DNA from: Planctomycetota bacterium
GTDB lineage: Bacteria; Planctomycetota; PLA2; JAEUHO01
NCBI GenBank assembly: GCA_020851795.1
Contig: JADZCA010000084.1
Coordinates: forward strand, 38,409 to 102,408
Direction: 5' to 3'
DNA length: 64,000 nucleotides
The position numbers were made by a program, and so were the translations under genes. The notes under the pieces were generated by a model, which saw only the letters and a program-made list of their open reading frames with translations, ran no database searches and had not been told where the DNA came from. This document shows, piece after piece, positions 26,315 through 38,434 of the stretch (positions are counted from its first letter, which is position 1; the number at the start of each line of letters is the position of its first letter).

Positions 26315-26382
26315 GCTCCGACCCCGCGCTCACCGACTTCGGGGTCGGAGCGGACGCTCACCGAGCACGGGGTCGGACCCCG
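26315..26382. terminator. Palindromes between convergent genes
   Basis: GCTCCGACCCCG (26315-26326) pairs perfectly with 26340-26351 over a 13-nt loop. A second perfect palindrome, CGGGGTC-G-GACCCCG, spans 26368-26382. Both lie between the ends of the convergent VWA and peptidase genes and could serve as a bidirectional terminator, though no T-runs are seen. Confidence 0.5.
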
Positions 26383-26459
26383 CGCTCACCGTTCCCGCCG
26401 GGGGGCGGGGCGAGAGGGACCCGCGAATCGGCGGACGCCGGGGGCGAGGCGGGGGACCG

Positions 26460-28922
26460 CTACTTCAGGCGGTCGAGAGCCGTGCGCGCGGCGGCCTTGG
26501 CGCCGCCGTCGGGATCCTGCGCCGCCATCGCCTCGAGCCGGGCACGCGCCGCCGTGATCTTGAGCTTGCCGGCGGCCTCCGCGGCCCAGGCACGCATGCG
26601 GAAGAACTCGTCGTCGAGGCGGCCGAGCACCGCCGCGTGCGTCTCGGGTTCGTCGGGCGCGAGCGCCACGAGGAGGTTGAGCGCCGCCTGCCGCATGCCG
26701 TGGTGGTCGCCCTGGCAGTGGTTGTAGGGGAGCAGCCGCGCCGCCGGCTCGAGCGCGCGACGGTCGCCCAGCGCCGTCAGCCCCTCGAGGGCCCCCTTCT
26801 TGACGATCTCGCGGTGCGACGCCACCGAGAGCAGGCCCGACAGCGTCTCGAACGCGCCCTCGGCGTGCAGCCGCCCCACCGCCCTCGCCGCCGCAGCGCG
26901 GACGTAGGGGCTCGCGTCCTTCGTCGCGGCCTCCGTGACGAACGCGCCCGCGAGGTCGCGCGAGAGCCCGCCCAGCGCCTCGACGGTCGCCTCGCGCACG
27001 CGCGCGTCCGCGTCGCGCAGGCCGACCGCGAGCGCCGCGGCCTGCTCCGTCGTGCGCACGAGCGTGCCCAGCGTCGTCGCGCACGCCGTCCGCACCGCGT
27101 ACGAGCGGTCGCCGGCGAGCGCCTTGGCGACCGGCGGCACGCCCGCGTCGGGCCAGTCCGCCAGCGCCTCGACGGCCGCGAGGCGCCCCGTCGGGTCGCT
27201 GTCGGTCTCGAGCGCGGCGACCCACGCCTCGAGCGGCTGCTCGAGGCGGACGCGCGCGAACGTGCCGCCGCCGTCGCCGAGGCGCAGGAACGTCGGCGTC
27301 GCGCCCGGCGGCAGCGGCACGTCGAAGACCTGCTTGCGCCGCCGCACGTCGAAGCGTCCCCGCACCGCGCCGTCGCCCGCGCCGAAGCGGTACGGGACCG
27401 ACAGCCGGAACGTCCCCGTCTGGCCGCCGCCCGCGGCCTGCACCTGCTCGACGGTCACGTGCGCCACGCGCGTCGTCGTGCCGTTCGCCGTCGTGGACTC
27501 GACCGCCCACCGCGCGGACAGCACCGGGTAGCCCGCGCCGTACACCCACTGCGAGAAGAACCAGCCGAGGTCGGTGCCCGCCTCCGCCTCGACCGAGCGG
27601 CGCAGGTCCTCCGAGACGACCGCGCGGTCCTCGTGCTCCTTCACGTAGCGGGCGATCGCGCGGCGGAACAGGTCGTCGCCGAGCTCGAGCCGCAGCTGGT
27701 GCAGGATCGCGGCCCCGCGGTCGTACTGCTTCCCGCCGAAGAGCTCGAGCGGCACGTCCCCGCGCGGGTCGGGCTTGAGCCCGAGCGCGGCCGGGTCGGG
27801 CGTGCCGTCCATGTACCCGCGGTTCTGGCGGTGCCGCGCGAGCGCGAGCTCCTCGGGCCCGTCGCGGTGCTCGAAGAAGAGGTCGGTGAAGTAGGTCGCG
27901 AAGCCCTCGTTGAGCCAGAGGTGGTCCCACGTGCGGCACGTGAGGATGTCGCCGAACCACTGGTGCGCGGCCTCGTGCGCGACGAGCCCGTCGGGGGAGT
28001 AGTTCGGGCGCGCCTCCGCCGGGTGCAGCAGCCGCATGTTCATCGTCGTCGCGGAGGCGTTCTCCATGCCGCCGTAGACGAAGTCCCACACGGTGGTCTG
28101 CGCGTAGCGAGGGTAGGGGTACTTGCGCCCCGTGTACGACGAGAAGAACTCGATCACGGGCTTCGTCGCCGAGAACCCCTGCTTGATCTCCTCCTCGCGC
28201 CCGACGGGGCCGTTGTACTCGAGCGGCACGTCCTGCCACGTGTCGGTGACCGTCGCGTACTTCCCGACGATCAGCGAGATCAGGTAGGTCGGGATGCGCT
28301 GCTCGAGCTTCCATCGGTCGGTGCGCAGCCCGGGCCCCGCCGGCTTGCTCTCGACCAGCGTCCCGTTGGCCACCGACTTGAGGTCCTCGGCGACGGTGAC
28401 CACGACCTCGCACGTCGCGCGGTCGTCGGGCTCGTCGTAGCACGGGATCCAGCGGCGGTTGTCGGTGCCCTCGCCCTGGCTGTACATCTGCAGCGGCGTG
28501 TCGGGGCACGACTTGCTCGGGGCGTGGAAGTAGAGGCCCGCGGTCGGCCGCGAGCGGTACACGACCGTGACCTCGGCCTCGGCGCCCTTCGGCGTCGGCT
28601 TGGCGAGCGTCACCGCGAGCACGTCGTCGGCGAGCACGAACTCGCACGGCGTGCCGTCGCCGTCGCGCACCGCGAGCACCGAGGTCTGCTGGCAGTGCAG
28701 CCGCAGCACGCGCAGCGGGTCCACGAGCGCGACGAAGCGCACCGTCGTCTCCCCGTCCACCGTGCTCTCCTCGACGTGGGGGACGACCCGCACGACGACG
28801 TGGACCTGGTCGTAGTCGCGGGTGGTCGGCCCGAGCGGGGCCGCGTGCGCGCGCGACGGGGCGAGCGCGGCGACGACGAGGGCGAGGATCAGCGCGGGGA
28901 CGGTGCGGCGGGCGCGGAGCAT
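26460..28922 (-). CDS. Secreted M1-family metallopeptidase with C-terminal HEAT repeats
   Basis: An 820-residue zinc aminopeptidase. The signal peptide is cleaved near 27 (AHA). The exopeptidase motif GGMEN is at 284-288, zinc ligands HEAAH at 316-320 and the third ligand in NEG at 338-340. After the catalytic and beta domains, from about residue 590, come Ala-rich helical repeats of HEAT type (AVEALADWPD, TVEALGGLSRD, AARAVGRLHAEG). It should act in the periplasm or outside on peptides or proteins; substrates are unknown. ATG 28922 is preceded by a TAnnnT hexamer 6 nt away and no Shine-Dalgarno, so the mRNA may be leaderless. Confidence 0.9.
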   Translation of the reverse strand: MLRARRTVPALILALVVAALAPSRAHAAPLGPTTRDYDQVHVVVRVVPHVEESTVDGETTVRFVALVDPLRVLRLHCQQTSVLAVRDGDGTPCEFVLADDVLAVTLAKPTPKGAEAEVTVVYRSRPTAGLYFHAPSKSCPDTPLQMYSQGEGTDNRRWIPCYDEPDDRATCEVVVTVAEDLKSVANGTLVESKPAGPGLRTDRWKLEQRIPTYLISLIVGKYATVTDTWQDVPLEYNGPVGREEEIKQGFSATKPVIEFFSSYTGRKYPYPRYAQTTVWDFVYGGMENASATTMNMRLLHPAEARPNYSPDGLVAHEAAHQWFGDILTCRTWDHLWLNEGFATYFTDLFFEHRDGPEELALARHRQNRGYMDGTPDPAALGLKPDPRGDVPLELFGGKQYDRGAAILHQLRLELGDDLFRRAIARYVKEHEDRAVVSEDLRRSVEAEAGTDLGWFFSQWVYGAGYPVLSARWAVESTTANGTTTRVAHVTVEQVQAAGGGQTGTFRLSVPYRFGAGDGAVRGRFDVRRRKQVFDVPLPPGATPTFLRLGDGGGTFARVRLEQPLEAWVAALETDSDPTGRLAAVEALADWPDAGVPPVAKALAGDRSYAVRTACATTLGTLVRTTEQAAALAVGLRDADARVREATVEALGGLSRDLAGAFVTEAATKDASPYVRAAAARAVGRLHAEGAFETLSGLLSVASHREIVKKGALEGLTALGDRRALEPAARLLPYNHCQGDHHGMRQAALNLLVALAPDEPETHAAVLGRLDDEFFRMRAWAAEAAGKLKITAARARLEAMAAQDPDGGAKAAARTALDRLK

Positions 28923-28928
28923 CGCGCG

Positions 28929-28934
28929 AGCGTA
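28929..28934 (-). promoter_or_regulatory. -10 hexamer for leaderless M1 peptidase transcript
   Basis: TACGCT on the minus strand, with exactly 6 nt (CGCGCG) between it and the ATG at 28922. At the usual 6-7 nt distance, transcription would start on the A of the start codon. Confidence 0.5.
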
Positions 28935-29041
28935 CCGGCGACCCGGCGACCGCGGCAACGGGGGGAGCGGCCGGTGGGCCCGGCGCGGCCCGCCCACGGT
29001 CGGGGACGGTCGCGCGGCCCGCGCGGGGCCCGCACGCCCCG

Positions 29042-29671
29042 TCAGCGGGCGAGCAGCCCGCTGGCGCGGACGCCGTCGAGGAAGAACTGCACGGCCACCG
29101 CAGCGAGGATCATGCCCATCAGGCGGGTGGCGACGCGCATCGCGATCGGGCGCACGCGGTAGGCGTGGCGCGACGCGAGCCGTAGGATCGCCCACGACGC
29201 GACGAGCACCGTCCCGATCGACGCGTAGAGCAGCCCGTGCTGCACCGCACCCTCGGCCCGCGACCGCAGCAGCAGGACGGCCGAGATCGCGCCCGGGCCC
29301 GCGAGCATCGGCACCGCGAGCGGGGACACCGCGACGTCCTCCTTCTCGGCCGCCGCCGCCGTCTCCGCGCGGGTCTCGCGGGTCTCCGTGCGGCGGGCGC
29401 GGAGCATGTCGAGCGCGACGATGAGGAGCAGGATGCTCCCCGCGATCTGGAACGCGGGCATCGTGACGCCGAGCACCCCGAGCACCGCGGGCCCGCCCGC
29501 GGCGAACGCCGCGAGGACCGCCGCCGCGACGACGCACGCGCGGCGCGCGGTGCGGGCGCGGTCGGCCGCGTGGTCCTCGGTCATCGCGAGGAACGCGGGC
29601 ACCAGCGCGATCGGGTCCACGATCACGAACAGCGACGACGTCGCCAGCACGAGGAACTCGGCGGTGGTCAC
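29042..29671 (-). CDS. MarC/UPF0056 family integral membrane protein
   Basis: A 209-residue protein with about six membrane segments. It shows the family marks IVDPIALVPAFLAMTE near the N-terminus and PLAVPMLAGPGAISAVLLL in the second half, both with membrane-embedded Pro residues. MarC proteins are widespread; the old claim of a role in multiple antibiotic resistance was not upheld, and their function is unknown. A charged, Glu/Arg-rich loop of about 25 residues splits the two halves. GTG 29671 is used. It lies 58 bp downstream of the glycine dehydrogenase gene on the same strand, perhaps as a read-through partner. Confidence 0.88.
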   Translation of the reverse strand: MTTAEFLVLATSSLFVIVDPIALVPAFLAMTEDHAADRARTARRACVVAAAVLAAFAAGGPAVLGVLGVTMPAFQIAGSILLLIVALDMLRARRTETRETRAETAAAAEKEDVAVSPLAVPMLAGPGAISAVLLLRSRAEGAVQHGLLYASIGTVLVASWAILRLASRHAYRVRPIAMRVATRLMGMILAAVAVQFFLDGVRASGLLAR

Positions 29672-29729
29672 GGCGCCCTCGCGCGCCCGGCCGGGACGGG
29701 GCCCGGCCGGGCGGAGGCTCTCCTCGGGG

Positions 29730-32639
<2,910 letters not shown>

Positions 32640-32784
32640 GGGGGAGGCATCCGGCAGAGGGAGGGGGCGCGGGGGAGGGATTCGCCCGGGGGACCGGGGT
32701 GGAAGCGACGAGGGTACTCCTGCGGGGAGCCGCCCATGAGCGTTGGAGGGGCCCCCGGGGGACGGCGTCGGCCGCCCGTGGTGG

Positions 32785-32806
32785 TAGCGTCCCGTCCTCC
32801 CGGAGG
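32785..32806 (+). promoter_or_regulatory. -10 hexamer and RBS for the 32813 gene
   Basis: TAGCGT (32785-32790) followed by GGAGG (32802-32806), 6 nt before ATG 32813. The upstream 150 bp are shared with the divergent gcvP gene. Confidence 0.45.
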
Positions 32807-32812
32807 AACCTC

Positions 32813-34183
32813 ATGGCCTTCTCGCTGCGCGCCACTTCGTTCGCCCTCGTCCCCGTCGCGCTCGCCCTCGTGGCGGCGCCGTGCGCGCGCGCCGGCGAGC
32901 CGCCCGCCGCGGGCGCGCCGTCGTCGGAGGGTGGCGTCGCCTTCGAGCCGGGCACGCCGGCGTGGGCCGACGTGCTCGCCAAGGCCAAGGCCGCGGGCAA
33001 GCCGGTGTTCGTGGACTTCACGACCGACTGGTGCGGGTGGTGCCGCAAGCTCGAGAAGGACACGTACAGCCAGAAGGCCGTCGGCGACGCGATGAAGGCC
33101 TTCGTCAACGTGATGGTGGACGCCGAGAAGGGCGAGGGCCCCTCGATCGCCAAGCGCTTCCACGTGAACGGCTTCCCGACGCTCGTCGTCGTGGACGCCA
33201 CCGGGGCCGAGGTGGACCGCATCGTCGGCTACCGCAAGCCCGAGCCGTTCCTCGAGGAGATCGCCCGCATCCTGCGCGGCGAGGGCACGCTGCCGGCGCT
33301 CCGGACGAAGGCGGAGGCCGACCCCAAGGACCTCGGCGCCGCGCTCGCCTACGCCGAGAAGCTGCTCGACTCCGACGCCGCCGCCGCGGTGGCGCTGCTC
33401 GAGGGGCCGGCGGCGGCCACGGTCGCCAAGGACGCCTCGCAGGACGCGGCGCGCGTGCTCACGCTCGCGCGGGCCCACGAGGAGACGGGCGCCGCCGACA
33501 AGGCGCTCGCGGGCTACGAGCGCGTCGCGGTCGAGTTCGCGGCGACCGACCTCGCGGGCGAGGCGCTCCAGCGCGGAGGCCAGCTGGCCCAGCGCAAGGA
33601 CCCGGACACCGCGCTCGCGTTCTTCGGCAAGGCGCGGGCGGCCGCGCCGAGCCCGAAGGCGAAGGCGGCCGTGGACGGCATGACCTACCACCTCCACCTC
33701 GCGCTCGCCGCCAAGGCGCTCGCGGCGCGGGCCGACGCCTCCTCCGACGACGCCGCCGCCCTCAACGAGGTCGCGTGGACGGTGTACGAGATGCGCGCCA
33801 CGATGGAGATGCGCCGGCTCGTCGCGAAGGCGACGACGTGGGCGCGCCGCGCGTGCGAGCTCTCCAAGGACGAGCCGGCGCACGTGGACACGCTCGCCAA
33901 CCTCCTCGCGCTGGCCGGCAAGCTCGACGAGGCCATCGAGCTCGAGCGCAAGGCCGCCGAGCGCTGCGACGAGCCGGCGATGCGCGCCGAGTTCGAGCGC
34001 AACGTGACGGAGTGGACGGCCCGCCGCGACGCGATGAAGGCCCGCGGCGCGATCCCCGCGACGCCGCTCGTCGAGCCGGCGCCCAAGCCCGCGCCCGCGC
34101 CCGCGCCGGCCCCGGCGCCGACCCAGCCCACCGGCCCCACGCCGCCCGCGCCCGGCGCCGGCGCCTGCGGCGGCGGCAAGTAG
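32813..34183 (+). CDS. Secreted thioredoxin-like protein with C-terminal helical repeats
   Basis: A 456-residue exported protein. The signal peptide ends near ARA (27). A thioredoxin-like domain follows, with KPVFVDFTTDW, the redox motif CGWC (74-77), and GFPT carrying the cis-Pro. From about 170, TPR-like helices (AYAEKLLDSDAAAAVALLEG; LARAHEETGAADKALAGYE) run to a Pro/Ala-rich tail ending ACGGGK. This domain order is common in Planctomycetes. It probably reduces or isomerises disulphides in envelope proteins. The next gene encodes a paralogue that has lost one of the two Cys. Confidence 0.88.
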   Translation: MAFSLRATSFALVPVALALVAAPCARAGEPPAAGAPSSEGGVAFEPGTPAWADVLAKAKAAGKPVFVDFTTDWCGWCRKLEKDTYSQKAVGDAMKAFVNVMVDAEKGEGPSIAKRFHVNGFPTLVVVDATGAEVDRIVGYRKPEPFLEEIARILRGEGTLPALRTKAEADPKDLGAALAYAEKLLDSDAAAAVALLEGPAAATVAKDASQDAARVLTLARAHEETGAADKALAGYERVAVEFAATDLAGEALQRGGQLAQRKDPDTALAFFGKARAAAPSPKAKAAVDGMTYHLHLALAAKALAARADASSDDAAALNEVAWTVYEMRATMEMRRLVAKATTWARRACELSKDEPAHVDTLANLLALAGKLDEAIELERKAAERCDEPAMRAEFERNVTEWTARRDAMKARGAIPATPLVEPAPKPAPAPAPAPAPTQPTGPTPPAPGAGACGGGK

Positions 34184-34208
34184 CGGCCCGCGCGCCGCCG
34201 GCGGCCCG

Positions 34209-35453
34209 ATGTCGCTGCGCCCCGCGCTCCTGCGCGCCCTCGGCGTCGCCACGGGCCTCGCGCTCGTCGCCCCGGCCGCGGTCGGGGGCGACGGGCCGTC
34301 GCCGGTCGCGCCGGCCTCGGCCGACGCCGCCGACCTCGCGGGGCCCGGCGTCGCCTACGTGCCGACGGGGACGCCGTTCGCCGAGGTCGTCTCGACGGCG
34401 CGCCGCGACGGCAAGTTCGTGCTGCTCGTCGTCACGACGGAGGGCAGCGACGCGTGCCGCACGCTCGCGCGCGACGTGCTCGCGCGCGCCTCGGTCGCGG
34501 CGGCGACGACGCGCTTCGTCGCCGTCGCGGTGGACGCGGAGGCGGGCGAGGGACCGGCGCTCGTCGAGCGGTTCCGCGTCTTCGCGTTCCCGACGGTCGT
34601 CGTCGCCGACGCCGAGGGCGGCGAGGTGGACCGGCTGATCGGCGCGCCGCCGCCGGCGGAGCTGGTCGCCGAACTGGCCCGGATCGTCCGCGGCGACGGG
34701 ACGCTCGCCGCGTTGCGTCGGGCGGTCGCCGACCGGCCCGACGACCTGCGCGCCGCGATCGCGCTGGCGAAGAAGGAGGCGTGGAGCGACCCCGAGGACG
34801 CCGCCGCCCGCCTCGAGGCGGTGCGCGGCAAGGTCGCCGGCACGGACCGCGCCCTCGAGGCGGCGGCGCTGGACGCGATCGTGCTCGCGAGCGCCGTCAC
34901 CGGGCCGTCGGCGCGGACGCTGGACGCGCTCGAGCGGCTGCTCACCGAGCTCGGCGACCTCCCCGAGGCGCAGGGCGCCTTCGCCCGCGTCGGGCTGTTC
35001 GCGGCGGCCGAGCCGGCGCGCGCGCTCGCCTTCGTCGCGCGGGCGCGCCCGCGGGCGACGACCCCGCAGGCGCGCGCCGCGCTCGACGACCTCGAGGGGG
35101 CCGTGCACCTGCGCGCGGCGCAGGACGCGCTGCGCCGCCGCGCGGCGGCCGCGGCGGGCGACGCCGACGCGCTGCGGCTCGTCGTGCGGGCCGCGCTCGA
35201 GCACCGCTTGGCGCTCGACGACGCGCTGGGCTGGGCGCAGGCGGCCGTCGAGCGTTCGGGGCGCCGCGCCGACGCGCTCGACGCGTTGGGCCAGGTCCTC
35301 CACGCCCTCGACCGCACGGCGGAGGCCGTCGCGGTCGAGACCGAGGCTGTCGCCCGCGCGACCGACGAGGGCGAGCGGCGCGCCTTCGGCCGGCGCCTGG
35401 CGGCGTGGCGAGCCGTCGTCGCGGCCCGCGACGCCGCGGACGGCGCGCGGTGA
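34209..35453 (+). CDS. Degenerate thioredoxin-like paralogue (SxxC)
   Basis: A 414-residue exported protein aligning along its whole length with the product of 32813: same thioredoxin-like domain, same helical C-terminal part. The CxxC has become SDAC (80-83), leaving one Cys, while the cis-Pro loop (AFPT) and the VDAEAGEGPALVERF segment are kept. It could act as a one-Cys carrier or only as a binding protein. It lies 25 bp downstream of its paralogue and is presumably co-transcribed; a tandem duplication is the simplest origin. It ends 3 bp before the convergent zinc-ribbon gene. Confidence 0.82.
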   Translation: MSLRPALLRALGVATGLALVAPAAVGGDGPSPVAPASADAADLAGPGVAYVPTGTPFAEVVSTARRDGKFVLLVVTTEGSDACRTLARDVLARASVAAATTRFVAVAVDAEAGEGPALVERFRVFAFPTVVVADAEGGEVDRLIGAPPPAELVAELARIVRGDGTLAALRRAVADRPDDLRAAIALAKKEAWSDPEDAAARLEAVRGKVAGTDRALEAAALDAIVLASAVTGPSARTLDALERLLTELGDLPEAQGAFARVGLFAAAEPARALAFVARARPRATTPQARAALDDLEGAVHLRAAQDALRRRAAAAAGDADALRLVVRAALEHRLALDDALGWAQAAVERSGRRADALDALGQVLHALDRTAEAVAVETEAVARATDEGERRAFGRRLAAWRAVVAARDAADGAR

Positions 35454-35456
35454 CGG

Positions 35457-35708
35457 TCAGACGTCCTCGGGACGGTCGATCGCGTACAGCTCGAGGCGGC
35501 CGCATCGGGGGCACCGTGCGGCGTGCACGAGGCGGCGCTCGGCGTAGGCGTCGGCGGGAATCTTCGCGTCCACGAACCAGCCGGGCGACGGCCGTCCCGG
35601 CACCCAGAACGTGGCCCGCCGCTGGAAGCGCTCGGTGCGGTCGAGCAGCGCGCCGTCCTCGAGCCGCTCGTGGCAGGACGGGCAGGTCGGGTCGGGCGCG
35701 TGGGGCAT
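35457..35708 (-). CDS. Small zinc-ribbon protein
   Basis: An 83-residue protein with two Cys pairs, CPSC (residues 9-12) and CPRC (69-72), separated by a beta-rich middle (RRATFWVPGRPSPGWFVDAK). This is the pattern of a zinc ribbon that binds one Zn2+. No catalytic part is visible and the role is unknown. GGAG lies about 10 nt upstream of ATG 35708, and a TACGAT -10 hexamer overlaps the -10 of the divergent hrpB gene. Confidence 0.75.
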   Translation of the reverse strand: MPHAPDPTCPSCHERLEDGALLDRTERFQRRATFWVPGRPSPGWFVDAKIPADAYAERRLVHAARCPRCGRLELYAIDRPEDV

Positions 35709-35735
35709 GGCGGGCGGTCTCCGGGCCGCGGCGTC

Positions 35736-35742
35736 TATCGTA
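35736..35742. promoter_or_regulatory. Overlapping divergent -10 hexamers
   Basis: The sequence TATCGTA reads TATCGT on the plus strand (35736-35741, 6 nt before the hrpB GTG) and TACGAT on the minus strand (35742-35737, upstream of the zinc-ribbon gene). A single near-palindromic hexamer can serve both directions. Confidence 0.5.
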
Positions 35743-35747
35743 GCGCC

Positions 35748-38306
35748 GTGCAACCGCTGCCCGTGGACGCGCTGCTTCCCGAGGTCGTCGCCGCGGTGTC
35801 GGCGCACCGTCGCCTCGTGCTCGAGGCCCCGCCGGGCGCGGGCAAGACGACGCGCGTGCCCGCGGCGCTGCTCGACGCGGGCGTCGCGGGCGACCGCGAG
35901 GTCGTCGTGCTCGAGCCCCGCCGCCTCGCGGCGCGCATGGCGGCGCGCCGCGTGGCCGCCGAGCGCGGCGGGCGCGTCGGCGACGAAGTCGGCTACGAGG
36001 TGCGCTTCGACGCGTGCGGCTCGGCGGCGACGCGGCTGCGCTACGTGACCGAGGGGATCCTCGCGCGCCGCCTCGGCGGCGACCCGACGCTGTCGCGCGT
36101 CGGCGCCGTCGTGCTCGACGAGTTCCACGAGCGCCACCTCGCGGGCGACGTCGCGCTCGCCCGCGTCCGCGCGCTCCAGGAGGGCCCGCGCCCCGACCTC
36201 GCGCTCGTCGTGATGTCGGCCACGCTCGACGCGGCGCCCGTCGCGGCGTGGCTCGGCGGGTGCCCGCGCCTCGTCAGCGAGGGGCGGGCGTTCCCCGTGG
36301 AGATCCGCTTCGCCCCGCAACGCGACGAGCGCCCGCTCGAGACGCAGGTGGCGGCGGCGGTCGCGCGCCTCGTCGAGGGCGGCGAGGGCGACGTGCTCGT
36401 CTTCCTCCCCGGCGCCGCCGAGATCCGGCGCGCTTCCGACGCGCTCGCGCCGCTCGCGGCGCGCCACGGGCTGCTCGTCGTCCCGCTGCACGGCGACCTC
36501 GACGCCGACGCGCAGGACCGCGCCGTCCGCCCCGCCGACCGTCGCAAGGTCGTGCTCGCGACCAACGTCGCGGAGACGTCGGTGACCATCGACGGCGTCG
36601 TCGCCGTCGTGGACAGCGGGCTCGCGCGCGTCGCGTCGCACGCGCCGTGGAGCGGCCTGCCGGTGCTGCGCACCGAGCCCGTGGCGCGGGCCAACGCGGC
36701 GCAGCGCGCGGGGCGCGCGGGCCGCACGCGCCCGGGCGTGTGCGTCCGTCTCTACACCCGCGCCGACCACGACGCGCGCCCCGCCTTCGAGCGGCCCGAG
36801 GTCGAGCGCCTCGACCTCGCCGAGGCGGTGCTCGAGCTGCGCGCCGCGGGGATGCCGCCTGCGGCGTTCCCGTGGTTCCAGCGCCCGCCGCCCGCGGCGC
36901 TCGCCGCCGCCGACGCGCTGCTCGCGCGCCTTCGCGCCGTGGACGCGGCGGGCGCCGTGACGCCGGTGGGCCGGCGCATGCTCGCGCTGCCGCTGCACCC
37001 GCGCCTGTCTCGGCTCGTCGTCGCCGCCGAGGACCTCGGCGTCCCCGACGAGGGGGCGACGGTGGCGGCGCTCCTCTCCGAGCGCGACGTGCGACGCGGC
37101 GCCCGCGCCCGCCTGCGCGAGGGCGGACGGCGCTCGGCGCCGTCGGACGCGGGGGCCTCCGACGTCGTCGCGCAGCTCGACGCGTTCGACGAGGCGGCGT
37201 CGCTCGGCTTCGACCCCGGCCGTTGCGCGGGGCGCGACCTCGACGCGGGGGCGGCGCGGGCGGTGGACCGCGTCCGCCGTCAGCTGCTCGGGACCCTGCG
37301 GCGCCGCGGGGCCCGCGCCGGGGCCCCGGCCGACGTCGAGGCGGCGCTCGGCCTCGCCGTCCTCGCGGGCTTCCCCGACCGCGTCGCGCGACGTCGGCGC
37401 CCCGGCGACCGCGAGCTGACGCTGTGCGGGGGCGGCTCGGCGGTGCTCGCGGAGGAGAGCGTCGTGCGCGACGCGGCGTGGCTCGTCGCGGTGGACGCCG
37501 AGGAGCGGGCGCGCGGCGCACCTCTCGTGCGGACCGCGAGCGCGGTCGAGCCGGAGGCGCTGCTCGAGGCGTGCCCCGACGCGGTGCGCGAGGAGGTCGT
37601 CGCGCGGTGGGACGGGGCCGCGCAGCGCGTCGAGGTCGTGCGTCGCACCGTCTACGAGGACCTCCCGCTCGAGGAGGCGCGGCGGCCGGCCGACGGGGTG
37701 GCGGAGGCGGAGCGCCTCTTGGCCTCCGAGGCGCTCAAGGAGGGCCCGCGCGCGTTCGCGCCGCCCGAGGCGCTGGACCGGTTGCTCGCGCGCACGGCGT
37801 TCGCCGCGCCCTTCGCCGAGGGCAGCGGCCTGCGCGCGCTCGGCGAGGACGACGCGCGCGCGGCGCTCGTCGCGCTGTGCACGGGCCGCTCGTCGTTCTC
37901 GGCCCTGCGCGACGCGGACCTCGTCGGCTCGCTGGTCGGGTCGCTGCCCGCGTCGGCCCGCGCGGCGCTCGAGGCGCTCGCGCCCGAGCGGGTGCGGCTG
38001 CCCGGCGGCTGGTCGCCGCGCGTCGAGTACGCGGTGGGGCGGCCGCCGTGGATCGAGGCGATGGTGCAGGACTTCTTCGGCCAGCGCGAGGGGCCCCGCG
38101 TCGCGGGTGGCCGCGTCCCCGTCACGCTGCACCTGCTCGCGCCGTCGCGGCGGCCGCTGCAGGTGACGACCGACCTCGCCGGGTTCTGGGCGCGCCACTA
38201 CGAGGGCGTGCGCCGCGAGATGGCGCGGCGCTACCCCCGCCACTCGTGGCCCGACGACCCGACGACGGCGACGCCCCCCGAGCGGGGCGCGCGCCGTCGC
38301 GGCTGA
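35748..38306 (+). CDS. hrpB: ATP-dependent RNA helicase HrpB
   Basis: An 852-residue DEAH-type helicase of the HrpB family. Walker A GAGKT is at 30-34, the DEAH-box variant DEFH at 124-127, motif III MSATLD near 153, motif V TNVAETSVTI and motif VI QRAGRAGRTRPG. The C-terminal half has the helicase-associated domain and the HrpB-specific end (GRPPWIEAMVQDFFG and a final RYPRHSWPDDP). Its cellular substrate is not firmly known. The GTG start lies 6 nt after a TATCGT hexamer with no Shine-Dalgarno, so the transcript is probably leaderless. Confidence 0.94.
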   Translation: MQPLPVDALLPEVVAAVSAHRRLVLEAPPGAGKTTRVPAALLDAGVAGDREVVVLEPRRLAARMAARRVAAERGGRVGDEVGYEVRFDACGSAATRLRYVTEGILARRLGGDPTLSRVGAVVLDEFHERHLAGDVALARVRALQEGPRPDLALVVMSATLDAAPVAAWLGGCPRLVSEGRAFPVEIRFAPQRDERPLETQVAAAVARLVEGGEGDVLVFLPGAAEIRRASDALAPLAARHGLLVVPLHGDLDADAQDRAVRPADRRKVVLATNVAETSVTIDGVVAVVDSGLARVASHAPWSGLPVLRTEPVARANAAQRAGRAGRTRPGVCVRLYTRADHDARPAFERPEVERLDLAEAVLELRAAGMPPAAFPWFQRPPPAALAAADALLARLRAVDAAGAVTPVGRRMLALPLHPRLSRLVVAAEDLGVPDEGATVAALLSERDVRRGARARLREGGRRSAPSDAGASDVVAQLDAFDEAASLGFDPGRCAGRDLDAGAARAVDRVRRQLLGTLRRRGARAGAPADVEAALGLAVLAGFPDRVARRRRPGDRELTLCGGGSAVLAEESVVRDAAWLVAVDAEERARGAPLVRTASAVEPEALLEACPDAVREEVVARWDGAAQRVEVVRRTVYEDLPLEEARRPADGVAEAERLLASEALKEGPRAFAPPEALDRLLARTAFAAPFAEGSGLRALGEDDARAALVALCTGRSSFSALRDADLVGSLVGSLPASARAALEALAPERVRLPGGWSPRVEYAVGRPPWIEAMVQDFFGQREGPRVAGGRVPVTLHLLAPSRRPLQVTTDLAGFWARHYEGVRREMARRYPRHSWPDDPTTATPPERGARRRG

Positions 38307-38386
38307 CCGCGGTCCCGGGTCGCCGGCCCGCGGCGTCCGGCGCGCGTGCGTGCGAATCGACGGTCCCCCGGCGGCCCGCGAGCGAG

Positions 38387-38392
38387 TAGACT
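38387..38392 (+). promoter_or_regulatory. -10 hexamer for the 38435 lipoprotein gene
   Basis: TAGACT at 38387-38392; GGAG follows at 38424-38427, 7 nt before ATG 38435. Confidence 0.4.
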
Positions 38393-38434
38393 CCGCGCGG
38401 CTTTGGCGTGCGGGCCAGCGGCCCGGAGTTCCTC

